Under the pieces are notes generated by a model that did no database searches, had not been told where the DNA came from, and was given only the letters and a program-made list of their open reading frames with translations. DNA of 64,000 nucleotides, taken from assembly GCA_951640195.1 (NCBI GenBank), contig OX621164.1, forward strand, positions 1,779,098 to 1,843,097, written 5' to 3'. Position numbers and translations under genes: made by a program. This DNA is from Porpolomopsis calyptriformis (taxonomy: Eukaryota > Basidiomycota > Agaricomycetes > Agaricales > Hygrophoraceae). Positions 24,201 through 36,500 of the stretch are shown piece by piece (positions within the stretch are counted from its first letter, which is position 1; each line of letters begins with the position of its first letter).

Positions 24201-25591
24201 GAAGCGGCGGTCAAGCACCTCCAAATGGCTGGAGCTGTTGATAGCAGGAAGGAACTCACCTCTTTGGGGCGGGTTTTACTCCAGCTCCCGGTCGACGCGC
24301 AGATGGGCCGATTGGTCTTGTTTGGAAGTTTCTTCCGTTGTTTAGATCAAGCTCTGACTCTGGCTGCGATTTTGACAAACCGAGATCCATTCGTGTCACC
24401 TATGCACTTGAAGGAGGCTGCCGCCGAGAAAAAAAACTCATGGACCCCAGAAGAATTCAGATCGGATGCCTTAGCAGCGTTGCAGGCTTGCAATGCTTGG
24501 TGGTCGATGCAGTCCAAGGGCGAATACATGTCGGCTAATCGATTCTGCGTGGAGAATTTTTTATCGAAGCCAGGGCTGCTTATGATACAAAAAATTAAGG
24601 GTCATCTCCTGCAATCCTTATATCACGCAGGGGTTATTGATATATCGGCGGGTGGGAGTGTTACATCTAATGAAGGCTTCAGCAAGGCGGTAACTGTCCC
24701 CTCGGAGCTGAATATCAATGGAGGCTCTTTCCCACTACTCGCTGCGCTGATCGCTATCGCATCACAACCCAAGTTTGCTATTCGCACCCAAGAACGAATG
24801 TACCGTACTGCTCAAGACAAGGTATGTCTTGGTGTCCGGGGCCAGCGATTGATTTTGTTGAATGACATGTCACTTAGTACACTTTCATCCATCCGTCGAG
24901 TGTCAATAACCGCAAGCGAATCTTTGCCGCGTCTGAAGCTGGAGAGAAGCAGATTTATGCATTCGCAGATAAGCGACAGAATGTGTCTGGCCCTGGAGGA
25001 GGAGAAGCTCAAAAGTTCCTTATCACAACGACGCGACTGGATCCGATGACGTATATGTTATTCGGGGCATACAACCTTGAAGTCACGGAACGGGGCCTTG
25101 AATGCGACGAATGGCTTCCGGTCGTGGGGAACGTCGATGCGCTGGATAACATTCGACGACTGAAAATGTTGATGGATTCGTGCATGTTGCGAGTGTTTGA
25201 AGGTATCACAATGGGCCAACGGGCCCGGCAACGAAGGACGACATTGGGACAACCTCGTGAGTTGGAGGCAGAATCGGGAGAAGAAGACGAGGAAAGGAAG
25301 GACCATTCTTTGTCTGCGAGAGAGGTGAAAGAATTGGATATGTTCACTCGTGACATTGTTCGGATTCTGAATCGGTACAGCGAGGAGCGGATTGCGACGC
25401 AGTCGCGACAGAACTCACGTCCAGCGACTCCAATGGGATCGCCTTCGTTTGGGAGTGTCCGATTACCTGGCCAAGTCTCGCCATGGTCTGGGTGTTCGTC
25501 GCCTACACTATTCAATGTTGGGTCGGCGTTCAGTTCGAGACCAAGCACACCCAGTAAACTATCACGCTCCGTTAAAAGAGAGATGATGTAA
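21254..25591 (+). CDS. DEAH-box RNA helicase with two dsRNA-binding domains
   Basis: ATP-dependent RNA helicase of the DHX9/DHX36/YLR419W type. The N-terminus MRLALSLRHRHRLLMQFNPT is Arg-rich without acids and could be a mitochondrial presequence; the next 170 residues are Ser/Pro rich. A first double-stranded-RNA-binding domain (PLSNFCLNILGR ... KKDSEKLAALSAVYQL) is cut by an intron at 21877-21940. After a second intron at about 22066-22116 a second domain follows (ARQFMDYYCRRFDF ... APTKKAAQMACYL). The helicase core is in a 2.6-kb exon: Walker A TTGSGKTTQVP (22849), DEVHER (23182), MSATID (23287), VFLPGWEE (23650), NIAETSVTIPDVVYVIDTG (23848) and QRAGRAGRHRPG (23985). HA2 and OB-fold domains close the protein, with one more intron (24821-24878). 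About 1,390 residues, ending SVKREMM. Confidence 0.93.
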
Positions 25592-25687
25592 TTATTCAAC
25601 GGGATGGCCAGATCTCCATTCCCAGTCCAGTCCGGGTTTAGCTGATGGCCCTGATATTAATTCCCGTTGATCACGTGTTCAACTTAC

Positions 25688-25770
25688 CACCAGCGCGAAA
25701 AAAAAAAAAATTTTTAATTAAAAAAATGAAAAATTTCCCAATAAAATCAATTTTTCAATCTTTTCTTCAT
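25688..25770. promoter_or_regulatory. A/T-tract upstream of the DENN gene
   Basis: The 223-base gap between the helicase stop and the DENN start contains a run of 13 A, then T runs and further A runs, followed by a pyrimidine-rich stretch up to the start codon. Poly(dA:dT) tracts exclude nucleosomes in fungal promoters, so this is probably the core promoter of the DENN gene. No TATA element is evident. Confidence 0.35.
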
Positions 25771-25814
25771 CGCGCTTGATTTTGTCTTTTGTTCAGGTCC
25801 TCGTCGCCCAACTT

Positions 25815-28800
25815 ATGAGTCTTTCACGTCGTCCGTCAGTCCCCCCGACGGCGGTGGCAGCCACTCCGACACTTGCCATTAGTGAGAAATTTCTCAAGTC
25901 ACGATGGTCAGAGCAAAGCCTTCCCGTTGACAAGGACGGTGAGAAAAGGACGCGGTCAAGGACCGCTACCTCCAATTCCAGCTCGAGGTTTATCGCCGAT
26001 ACCAAACGAGACCATCCTCTCAACCCAAATTCGTCCATCATTAACATCTCTCATTCACCCTCCAACAATAACCCCGACACTGCTCTCGCCGACGAGCTCG
26101 ACTACATTACCATCACCCCTCCTCCCGATATCCCAAACGCTCTCTCTCACCTTCCTTCAGACAACTCTTCCCGCATTCCTGGTGTGAAGCAACGCAAAAG
26201 TATGGAACCCATCCCAGCTTCTCGCACTTCCCTCGTTTCGACCCGTTCAGCCCGCGATCCCCCCCCTCCCGCCCCATTTACCCCTACCCTTCCCCTCTCT
26301 TCCCTCTATGTCGTATCAGGACTCCCCAAATCCCCCCATACATGGACCCTCGCCGACCCAGATGCCGTCATGGGTCTCCATCACAATGAAGGCGCCGTCA
26401 ACCGCTGGTGGCGTCCAGAGGTCCTCGGTAGCACAATCAGTCCAGGTGCTGGTGGCGGAAAGAGGAAGAAACGAGGCAAAACCGAGGAGATCATGAAGGG
26501 TGCTGGGGCTCTAACCAAACAGGAGGTAGGAAAAATGTTATCCAAAGCTCTCAAGGTATTCCTATCGTTCCCCCCTTCTGCTTCATAATCTGACCGCCAT
26601 ACATAGCTCTCGTTCACTCGCGAGGTTGAGGTGATTGCTTCAACCCTCCAACCCGCCTCAACTATCCACACCTTCACTTTCACTCTCCCTTCACCCAATA
26701 CGCCTCTCGCGCCCACCCCTTCGGGAGATCTTCTCCGTGCCTCAGTTTTGTCTACAACGGACCATCGCTCCTCCGCCGCCACTTTTGCTTACCCGTATAC
26801 AGATGATCCCTTTTCTCGTCCTTCCTCTGCCTACCTCGGTCCTCCAAGTATTCTCGGCCATGGTTCGCACGCCGCGAACTCCTCTCATGTGGGCAACGGT
26901 GCCTCCAGCGACTCCAATAGCACTGTCACATACCACGGTGTTTGTCTCACCGTCTGGTCGCACGCTGATGCCGAGCGTAGCAACGCTATTCGCCGCACCC
27001 TCGAAGCTGGTCGCTCGCGCAAGGAGTCGGCACAGTCGCTTGTCGCTTCACGTCTGAAGAATCTGCGCGCGGATGTCGCAGCCGACTCTTCTGATCCTAC
27101 CATACAAGCCAAGAGGACGGCAAGAAGGAATGCCAGGGGGCCTTGGGTTACCGACGAGACCGATGGAGAGACCGAAGGTGAGGGCGGCGTGAGTGAGAGT
27201 GACTTTGAGGCGGCCAGTACGTTTGGACATGGGCCGGGCGAAAGTACTTTATTCTTACCAGGCGATACCGTCTTTTGGCTCCCGTACGCTCTCAGTGAGT
27301 TCTCTTTCCCCTTCTCTTCACCTCGTACTGAACTTTTCACACCTTAGCTCTGGTCTCACGGCACCCCGTGTACGACCTCATGCGTGATTATCTCACACTC
27401 TCCTGGGCGCGTTTTTCCAAAGACGTTCAGTCTCACACACTCCAGATCTCCAAGATCTTGGCTCATCCTGCCCCTCGTGCTGGGGATATCATTAAATTGG
27501 ATGCCAGCGCCAAGAACGATAGTGGCGAGACAAGTCTTGAAGTCATAGCACGCTTTCCTGGCGGACTTGATTTTGGACGCGGTTTGGTTGATATCAATTT
27601 CACCATGTGGCCGTTGTTCAAATGTCTCAATATCGATAACATTCTGACCATCTGCGAGGCGCGTTTCCTGTCCCTCTGCCTCTTTTGATAATTGTCTTAT
27701 CTCCGTCGGTTATTGCAGATCGCATTGGCACCCACAGGCCGTGTCCTATTCTACTCTAGGCATCCCGCGATGCTCGGTGTACGTTCTGCCTCCGTCTTTT
27801 CTTCTCCGAGCTAAAGTGTTCCTCATCGACCAGATCGCGGTCTTGACAATCAAATACCTTGTTGAGCTACGCGGATGGAACGGTATAGCTCTCCCTGCTG
27901 TCCACTCTCGCGATGCCAAGATCTACATCGACGACCCTGGACCTTGGATTCTCGCTCTTGCTACTGAGGCTAGATACAGTATCAGGCCGGCTCCTGAGGT
28001 CTGTGTTTGTGACCTGTGAGTGGATTCAAGTGATTCGAAAATGGTTTACTGATCTATTTGGTATCAGGGATATCAATTATCTGTGAGTTCTCTTATGTCT
28101 ACTCTGCCACAAATCTCAATATCATTCACAGGAGCTGCCCTTCACCTCCGATCAATGTTGTCTCTGTCAAACAACAGCGGGAAAGATACCGTCAGAGATT
28201 GTTGACGGCTTTCGAATCACATTACCACCCTGATCATTCCGTCCCCAGGTTGGTGTTCTTCTTGCTATAAGTCATTTAACTTATCGCCCATTCATACAGT
28301 GAATTTAAAGAGGCATTCCCCGCTGGTCGGTTCCGGCCTGTTTGCAAGATTCAGGCCAAGAGAGGATCCTCATCTGCTGCTGTTGCTGATTCGATCAAGC
28401 CCCCCGACTGGTGGCACTCCACCCGTATCATCCAAGCCTTTGATCTCGTGTTGCAAGATAAGGTATACTTCCCGCGGACTTCTGGAAGTCGATTACTTTA
28501 TTAAAAATCCATCGCAGTATAAAAAACCCTCCCTCCTCAAGCGCATCAGCATGTTTGGCGGAGCCCGCCGTCCTCCTCGGCTTACTGCTGCTGAACAACT
28601 CATTCAGCGCTCTATTCGAAAGCGAGCCATGGCATTTGTTGACGCTAGAGATGATCTCGAGACGAAGATCGGGCGTCTTTCGCGCAGGCTCAACTTCCTG
28701 ATGACCGAGTCCGACTTGTGGAGGGACAAATTTGTTACCTTTGAGCAGTATGCGGAAAAACTCAGTGCCGAGGCGAACCAACTCAGGGCCAAAATAAACA

Positions 28801-30262
28801 AGGAACAGAGAGAGACAAAGAGATTGTCGGGTTTGGTGACTTTGACAGCCGCAGAGAAGATTAAGCTGCAGACCCGTCAGTCTCTACATCCTTCCTCGAA
28901 ACTGCCCTACTAACCAGTTCGCCCTCAGAGCTCAAAGACACAGAGAATGCTCATCAGGATGCCATGGTCGAGTTGGAGAAAATGAAAGAGGCTATGGAAA
29001 CAATGGAAGCCGAGCGCGCGGAAATGGTCGCTGAGGTAGAGGCACAGATTGAAAGAGCGTTGGCTTCAATGGCAGTGGAACTCGATGACTCGGAGGAAGA
29101 GGAGGAAGAGGAGGAAGAGGAGGAAACTGGCTCCCGGCCCCATAGTCGTCTATCATCTGTCTCCGGTCAGCCACGATCAAGGAGAGTGAGCGAAGTGGGC
29201 AAGCGACTTCTACGGTCGTTTGGAACCGAGTCGACATTGGCCGAATCCTACGGAGAAGGTAGGGACGACACAGTCGTTGGAAGCAACGATCGTGGAACCG
29301 AAACCATTGCAGAGGATGACGAAGAATCGGTGCCTTCGCCGAAAAAGAAGCGATTTTCAGCATCAGAGGTCGACAGGCCACATGATGGGATGAATGCCGT
29401 AGACGAAGGCATCAGTCAGAAGACTGACAGGATCGCCCAAAAGGTCTTCGAGATTCAACAAAAGGTAACAGTGACGAAGAGAGTTGCACGCTTTGCTGAC
29501 TGTGATTTGAATCCGTAGCTCGAGACGGCGTTGGCCACAGACAGGCGTTCAACTCGATGGAAGAGCCAACTCGCCAATCAAGAAAGCGAAACAGAGCTTT
29601 CGGAAAGCCAACCAGTGCGTCTACGCCTCTTAAAGGGCGGCAAGTTTGTCAACAAGCCGCTAAAGAAAAGGATCCGGAGCGGAACCGGATCGTCTGGGCA
29701 CAGTCGCGCCAGTACCCCAGCGACCCACACGGACGAGGGCACCGTATCTCCGACCATCTCCCGCCCCTTGCGTGCGTTGACTGGGGCAAGGAGCGAGACC
29801 CCCGCTCATATCCGGTCCGCATCCGAAACGAGTAAGGACGAACCCGTTGTGCGGCGAATTGCTTCGGGCGCGTCCTTGAGCGCTACCAGGCCTACTTCCC
29901 CCTCTGAAGTGACAACCACAACTCCATCCCTCACACCTGCTGTCTCGGCCACTACAGACGACGAGGAAACGGATTTCCAAAGCGCTTATTCGGCCAGCCC
30001 CAGGGAAAGTTATGTCGAGAATGGACAAGATCAGATACGCAAAGAAGAAGAGGCCGCTATCCCATCTATAGAGGAGGATTGTAAGGACGAATTGGTACGC
30101 CACAGGGCGCCAAGCCTTCTCACAGTCAAGAGGGAGCGAGTGTCCAGCACAGCGACTGCCATTCTCAACCATGACCAAGCTCAACCGAGTCCAACTTTCA
30201 GCGAAGATACTGTCATTTCTCCTAGCGGTGCACTGTCAAAACCGATCCCAGTGGAAGCTTAA
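25815..30262 (+). CDS. DENN-domain protein, probable Rab GEF
   Basis: DENN modules exchange GDP for GTP on Rab GTPases. The N-terminal 200 residues are Ser/Pro rich. The upstream DENN part includes LYVVSGLPKSPHTWTLADP, then YHGVCLTVWSHADAERSNAI after a variable insert, and the strand LFLPGDTVFWLPYALTLVS. The central DENN carries HPVYDLMRDYLTLSWARF, WPLFKCLNIDNILTICEIAL, APTGRVLFYSRHPAMLG, LTIKYLVELRGWNGIALP and DPGPWILALATEARYSI. After EVCVCDLDINYL and the downstream DENN part (YRQRLLTAFESHYHPD ... FDLVLQDK), a coiled coil (LETKIGRLSRRLNFLMTESD ... MKEAMETMEAERAEM) leads to a run of 12 Glu at about 29092-29126. A disordered Ser/Thr-rich tail ends at a TAA at 30262. Around ten introns; about 1,250 residues. 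The target Rab cannot be inferred from sequence alone. Confidence 0.86.
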
Positions 30263-30571
30263 CTTACTATTCTTTCTCGTTCCTTAACATACCCTCACGT
30301 TCAATCATCGAGGTGCAACTAAGTTTGGATTTCATTACTTTCGTTTGGTTTACTCCTTATTTCTGTTGATCCGCATCACACTCTTTCGATGTCCCTTTCG
30401 TATCTTATCCTATTTACATTGTACACATTCGCCCAGGTACTACCGGAATTACATTGCTATACCAGGTCGACCCTGGTCAAGTTTCAACAAGGGTTGTTTA
30501 CGAACTGAACATAAATGACACGGCCCACAGGTAGTTATATCCGCACCTCTTAGAACGAGAATCCCGAGCAG
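30263..30571. other. convergent intergenic gap, DENN gene / VPS13
   Basis: The 3' ends of the DENN gene and VPS13 face each other. The gap is pyrimidine-rich on the plus strand and shows no coding signal. Confidence 0.4.
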
Positions 30572-33500
30572 TCAAACATCCATACGTCGACGGACGTTAA
30601 ACGATTTAACGATTAACGCCACCTCGTCGAAGAACCACGATCGAGAAAATTTGTCGGGAATAAAGATGAACTTATTGTACCCCCTTCCTGCTTTATGAAC
30701 AAATTGAATACCGGTATCGTCCGCCGTTACCATCTGGACTTCCGTGAAGGGTAAATCCCAATCGAGCCGAAGCTTTTTCGACCAGAATGACAACACTCGC
30801 GAAGATGTCAATAGAACCACGTTATCACCTCCAGGAGTGTCTGAGCTCTGTCGTGAGAATTTTTCCTAGCAATAATTCCATAACTGACCGATATGAGCCA
30901 CATAGGTTTCTCGTCGATAGGCACCGTTATCCAAATCTTTCATCCAGTATTGACCAAGCGCCTCACGAGCAGAATAAGGCTATGCAGTTATTAAGAATGG
31001 GGCGAAATCGACAGGGAAAACCTTCAGCGCACCCGCAGAATTCCGTCAGCAGGTACAAGTCTGGGCTGTGAACACGAATCCATCTAGCTGATTCATGGAC
31101 GATAGAAATATGGACGTACGAGTCGGACACGGTCTCGTTGAGGGCTGTCGAACACAGTCGTCGTGTTGCGGATGCCTGCGGAACCAAATAAAAACCCCCG
31201 AAATTTTAGATAATATAGCTTACCTTCGGAGACATTTGAGGCCAGATCAAAAACACCAACAACCGGTTTTGTTACAGCTCTGTAAACGTTAAGCGTAAAA
31301 AAAATGAATTGAGCTACAAATAGCGAAGGACTTCCCCAACTAGTCCTTTCCCAACGCCTTTGAAGAAACCAAGGGCACCCTCAGATTCGGCACCCTCGAT
31401 AGGTTTCATCTTTTGCACGAAAGCTGAGCCGGGAAACCAAAACAGAACTGTTTGCTTACAAGTACACCCTCCATGGCACTAGCTACGCTGCTAGCTAATG
31501 CTTCTCCTCCAGCGGTTACTCCATAACTTTGAAAGAAGCAGACATGAGAGTATGTTGGTATATCAGGATCGGACGTACATTGCATGGCGCGGCCGATTTC
31601 GTCGCTGTGTCATGCGTCGCTTGGCCTGATATTCGGAGTCAAGTGTAGCGGCTGAAAGACCTGCGAAAACGTCGTTTACGTCCAGTGACCTAAAACAATA
31701 AAGGCACCTTTCCCGACACTGCTAGTAAATTTTGTCATGCTATCTGATAGCCCGAAAACGGTCTTCTTGACGAAGCTCGCAGCACCCTAATCTTTACGGT
31801 CAAAGCTGATAAAATGATGGGTTGAGGCCATTACCTTAGCAATGCCGATCCCAAGTTCTCGATTGCCATGCATAACTACTCCATTGAATGGCTCGTAGAA
31901 GATGTCAGCAACGCCGGAGCTGACGTTTGTGAAAAGTCCAACCGGATTACCGATGAAATCTGCTGATCCAAGGATGCGGTAGAGTTGCCGGAGCACATCT
32001 TGCCGATAATGGTAGGTTATTCGATTTTGGAGCTCGGGAAGAGTGAGGCGCATATCCTTGATCGCAAGTGCATTTAATTCCAAGGGGGCATCGTTGATAT
32101 TCCCCAAGGTCATGGTAAAAACGTTCACAACAACGGCCAAAGGATTACGAATGCTTAGTCTGGGTAGAAGCAGTGATCAGCTTAGATAACGTCATCACAA
32201 GTGGACTGACTTCTCGTCACTGTTCACCCTCTCGGTGCGCATGAATGACAACGAGAGTTTGATGGGCTGCAATTCCAGGATTTCAAAGTATAAATCTTCT
32301 CCAGCTACCGCGTCACGAGGCTCTGGGATGTCTTCCAGGTGTTGTATCAAAACACTGGTTAACAAATCTTGAGCAACCAATTATGAATAGATAACAAAGA
32401 ATCACTTCTCGGTTTCATCTTCCCAAGAGGCTCCCTTAATTTGAGTGAGGTCGTAAATCGCGAAGAGTAGGTCTTCATCGGTTTCAATAGTCAACGCCTG
32501 AAGCAGTATGGAACAATACTTTATGAAAATCACCCCGTGTTCTGCAACGCGATAGCATTAGAACAAGTCTCACAAAGGGAAGTAGCTTAACAACCTTGGT
32601 CTTTCAACCAAATAACAGACCCCTGTACGGTAGGTAAGGCGGCCACAGTACTCGATTGGTTTGCAATAGGGGTTGGCTGAAGGATAACGGGGTACAGAGC
32701 CTCGTGAAGTTGATTGTCAATTTGGAGCGTTCCGCAAGCCAGATTAACCGTCTGAGCAACAGCGCTGTTGGTGTACTCGAACTTTAAAGTGTCCATAGAT
32801 ATGTAAACAACTTCGACCAGCTTGCGGTTGATCAAGGAAACCCCAATGCCTGCGAATTCTATAGAAAAAGCCAGAGACGGGGCTACTTCCTCGGTTATGG
32901 CCTCAAAGGCCTCCGCCGTGCCCGAGATAGTGTCCTGTCGGATGACGGAACCAGAGTTACGAGATTTTAGTTTGTAAAGGCTGTGGTCAGGATTATAGTT
33001 TGTGATGCGGAGGACCTGCTTGTGACCCTCCGCACGAACATCCAGAGAAACAGCTCGGTTACGTTGGTTGTCCTATGTGTGTACCATGAGGGTGAAGATA
33101 ACTAGAGAAGATTTCGACCCACTGTAAATTTGAAGGGGACTAGGTCTCCAATCTCCTTGATATCAACTGCACGGCGAGCACCGTTGATGACAAGTAGAAT
33201 CTTCTTCTCTTTGGCAGCAGGATAGTCCCACGCGTAGGGCATATTTGAGTGGGGCTTAAGATTATACATTATTTTTGATTTTGCCGCTGAACCAGGCTCA
33301 TTCCTGTTGAGATCCTGGGAGAATAATCAGATTTGTGTGCAAAGCTGCTTTAAACCAAAGCACCGTTTGACACAACGCGACCTCATAGGCGCTATCGTTT
33401 TCAATCGCAAATGGCCAAGCCTCGTCTGCGCGGGAGAAATTAACAAAGATGGTGGAGCCTTCTATCTTCAAATCAGCCCGAATTAAGTCGATTGGGTGAC

Positions 33501-36500
33501 CTATATTAGGGTTTCGTAGTCGGAGATGTACTGAGCCTATGTCTCCGATGTTTATTGGTGGTGACCTTGAAATGATAGATTCGTGAAATGCAATAATAAT
33601 ACGAGAGGAAGGGATCCAAACCATTGTGTATTTAGTCCTGGGTAGGCTACGGTAAGGAGGTTATCTTGCCCCGTGCGCATGAAGTACAACGGGCAGCGTT
33701 CGCCTGGTTGGATAACGGAACCATCTCTTGGAGGAACACCATGCTCACGATAGCAAACAGCTTCGGAAAGGTTGTTCTTTATCAAAAATCGAGGGGCTAG
33801 TGTGATCACTTTGGTTAATTTATATTTCCCGAGACCTTCAGTCCAGGACAAGCCAATGTGAAGCTCCTCCAATTTCTGTGTTTGAGAGGGCAGCACCAAT
33901 TCTGTTTCAGCGGCTGGAGCTTCGAAGCTCACGAGCTGTACAACCAACCGTAAGCTAGAGATGTAAGCATTCATGCAACCAGATCACCTTTGACCAAGCT
34001 GAGTCACCAAGCTTGAAAATATATTCATGGCCACGGTCTTGCGGGTGAGAAAGCACTGTATCCCTCCATAAACGTAAGTTAGACTTGAAGCAAAATCGAC
34101 TTACTGAACGGGGTGGTCCGGGAGAGGACGTCTATAACGAAGATATATATTAATCACTCTGCAGGAGGTTAAAAGGATAAACCTGTTCGATTATCCCCAG
34201 CAACGTCCTGCGGGGAGCCAGCCCTAGTAGAACGGCAGGATTTCACCGCGAAAGGCAGCCCAGTTTTGTTGACGACAAGATAGGGGCTATATATCTGGAC
34301 CTTGAAAGCACCGCCAGAATTGGGATACCGCCTGTATGTGTTTTAGAACTAAAGTATCATAGAATGAACGAACTCTTACACATAGTTCAATTTGAGATCC
34401 AGTTTTCGTTCCTGTGCGTCACGTAGAGTAAGACGACTTTCCGTGTTGAAATTTGAATGCTTATCAGTGCTGATAATCGCAAAGTCACTGGGTTTGAAGA
34501 CTGATGTTATTCAATATCAACATCGAACCAATCAGTGAGCGACGATCGCCCACCTGTGTCTTCGATGTCCACGTTTAGCAAAACCAAGTGTTTTAGCTCC
34601 ACAGAGTGAACCGGCATGATACCACCTTTCCGTAAGTAACTTTTCCAATTCTGGTCTGCGTTCTTGTCGTAAATTCGGCACTGCAGGTTGTAAGGCAGGA
34701 GATTTTCGATCTCCAGGGGTGCGCGAAGCTTGAGGGTGAGTCGGGGGTACTTGCTATATCCGACTTTAGTAGTTGCAAAGTTCGATTATTGTTGGTGCGT
34801 ACCGCGAAGCATCATCGTTTGCACCAGTCTCCACCCAGGCTTGAAAACGGAAAGCCGCCTCCTGAGGATCTGTGTGCGGACACTTGATAGTAAAACTTTT
34901 CTGGGAGATGAGATCATCGCAACGGATAGCCGGACACCACTTATAACCGAATCCCTCTGGATGAGCGGATGAATTTGGAGGTAACAGGTCTAAACACGAG
35001 AATCTTACGATCAGGCTGAAGTTTTATCCTATTTTGATCAACAGCTCCAAGAGGCAGAGAATAATCCTGGCCGGGAACTAGAAACGCGGTTACAAGATCA
35101 CGGCTCTGGGTGAGAAAATAGCACCCACCCAGTTTTTCCAATGACGAGACTGGATGCCCACTGTCATTAACTAACATCAGTTCCAACGGATAGAATGTGT
35201 GATTTTCAATCTTGTATGTTGACCGGATGGTGACCACCTTAATGTTATTTTCGACCCTCACCTCGCATAGTAGACGGGTGGGGTACTTGTCAATTCGTGG
35301 CCTTAGGGAAAAAGTGTACTCTCCTTCCCTGTCGACTGGAATGCTGCGGAGCGGTTCCCATGGCCTATCCAGGAACTGAACTCCTATAGTGTGTTGCCCA
35401 GAAACCGCAGCCTGCTAAGGATATTCGCAAATGAATGAGGTTGGATAGACAGCAGTTCGAGCACCTCTCTCATAGTTTTCCAGTCATCGAACCGCCAATC
35501 CAAGGATTCTTCGTTCGCAATCTGAATGGCGTGTGCGCGGTCCTTCGCATAGCTGCTGCCATCAATATCAGACCATATGAAAACAGACGATCCTGTCCTA
35601 TTCCGTATGCGATAAGGGGCATAACTTCCGCGGGCTCTTTCAAGGACTCGTTCGCCTTCTTTGCTCCACATGTTTAGTGTGGTGATGACCAGTTCGGCAA
35701 AAGTGGTGCTCAGGTTGAGATCAAGTCGCTCTCGAGAGGATAGCATCAAGTTTGTTCCAGAGGATGCATCGTTTGCGACCTATCAATGGTTACTATAAAA
35801 TGTTCCCCCGCTAATTAATCCATACCGATATTGTGAATGTCCATGGATCGAGGACTAACCATAAATGAGTCATATGTATAACGTAGTATCTGTAACTTAC
35901 GAGGTTCCCAGTGTGAGTTAGTCAAGTTCCAGTAGCTTATTTGGGTTTCCATAGTAGTAGTGGCATGGAGCTACATATCGTGAGCGAAATCGCATCGGGC
36001 AGGAAAGCCACTTTAACCCACATCCGCAGACCAATCCTGTACTCTGGCTATGAAAGGCTTCACCATTAGATGGAACATAGGTTGTTCATGCATGTCTCCT
36101 ATAAGAACAAGACGAAAACCGTCAAACGAGCCTTTCAGCTGAAAAAACGATTAGTTTTATAAACGGGCCGAGATTTTATTAACCTTACCTGCTCCTTTGA
36201 CATCAGAACGCGTGATTTGCCGACGGCGTGTTGTTGCGATTGGTCCATCCTCATCGTACTCGGTATTTCACCTGGACCATGGCTCGACAAGGACTTTACC
36301 ACGGTGGAATCATTGTCTACCGATGGAGTAGGCTTCCGTGTGTTTCCGTGAAGCAATATCGCCTTGTTGATGATCGCTGATATCATATTGATGTCACGGT
36401 ATGATACTCTGAATACGATGGGTTTGGCAGCAACGTCAATGCTGGTCATTTGCTGCGCCGAGGAGGCACGACTGTCCAATGAGAGGGTTAAATCGACATC

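Noticed and set aside
25009..25599. 196-residue minus-strand open frame
   Set aside because: Lies wholly opposite the conserved C-terminal exon of the DEAH helicase.
29660..30184. 174-residue minus-strand open frame inside the DENN gene
   Set aside because: Antisense to a coding exon with clear disordered-tail content; its own sequence is rich in Gly, Arg and Trp typical of shadow frames.
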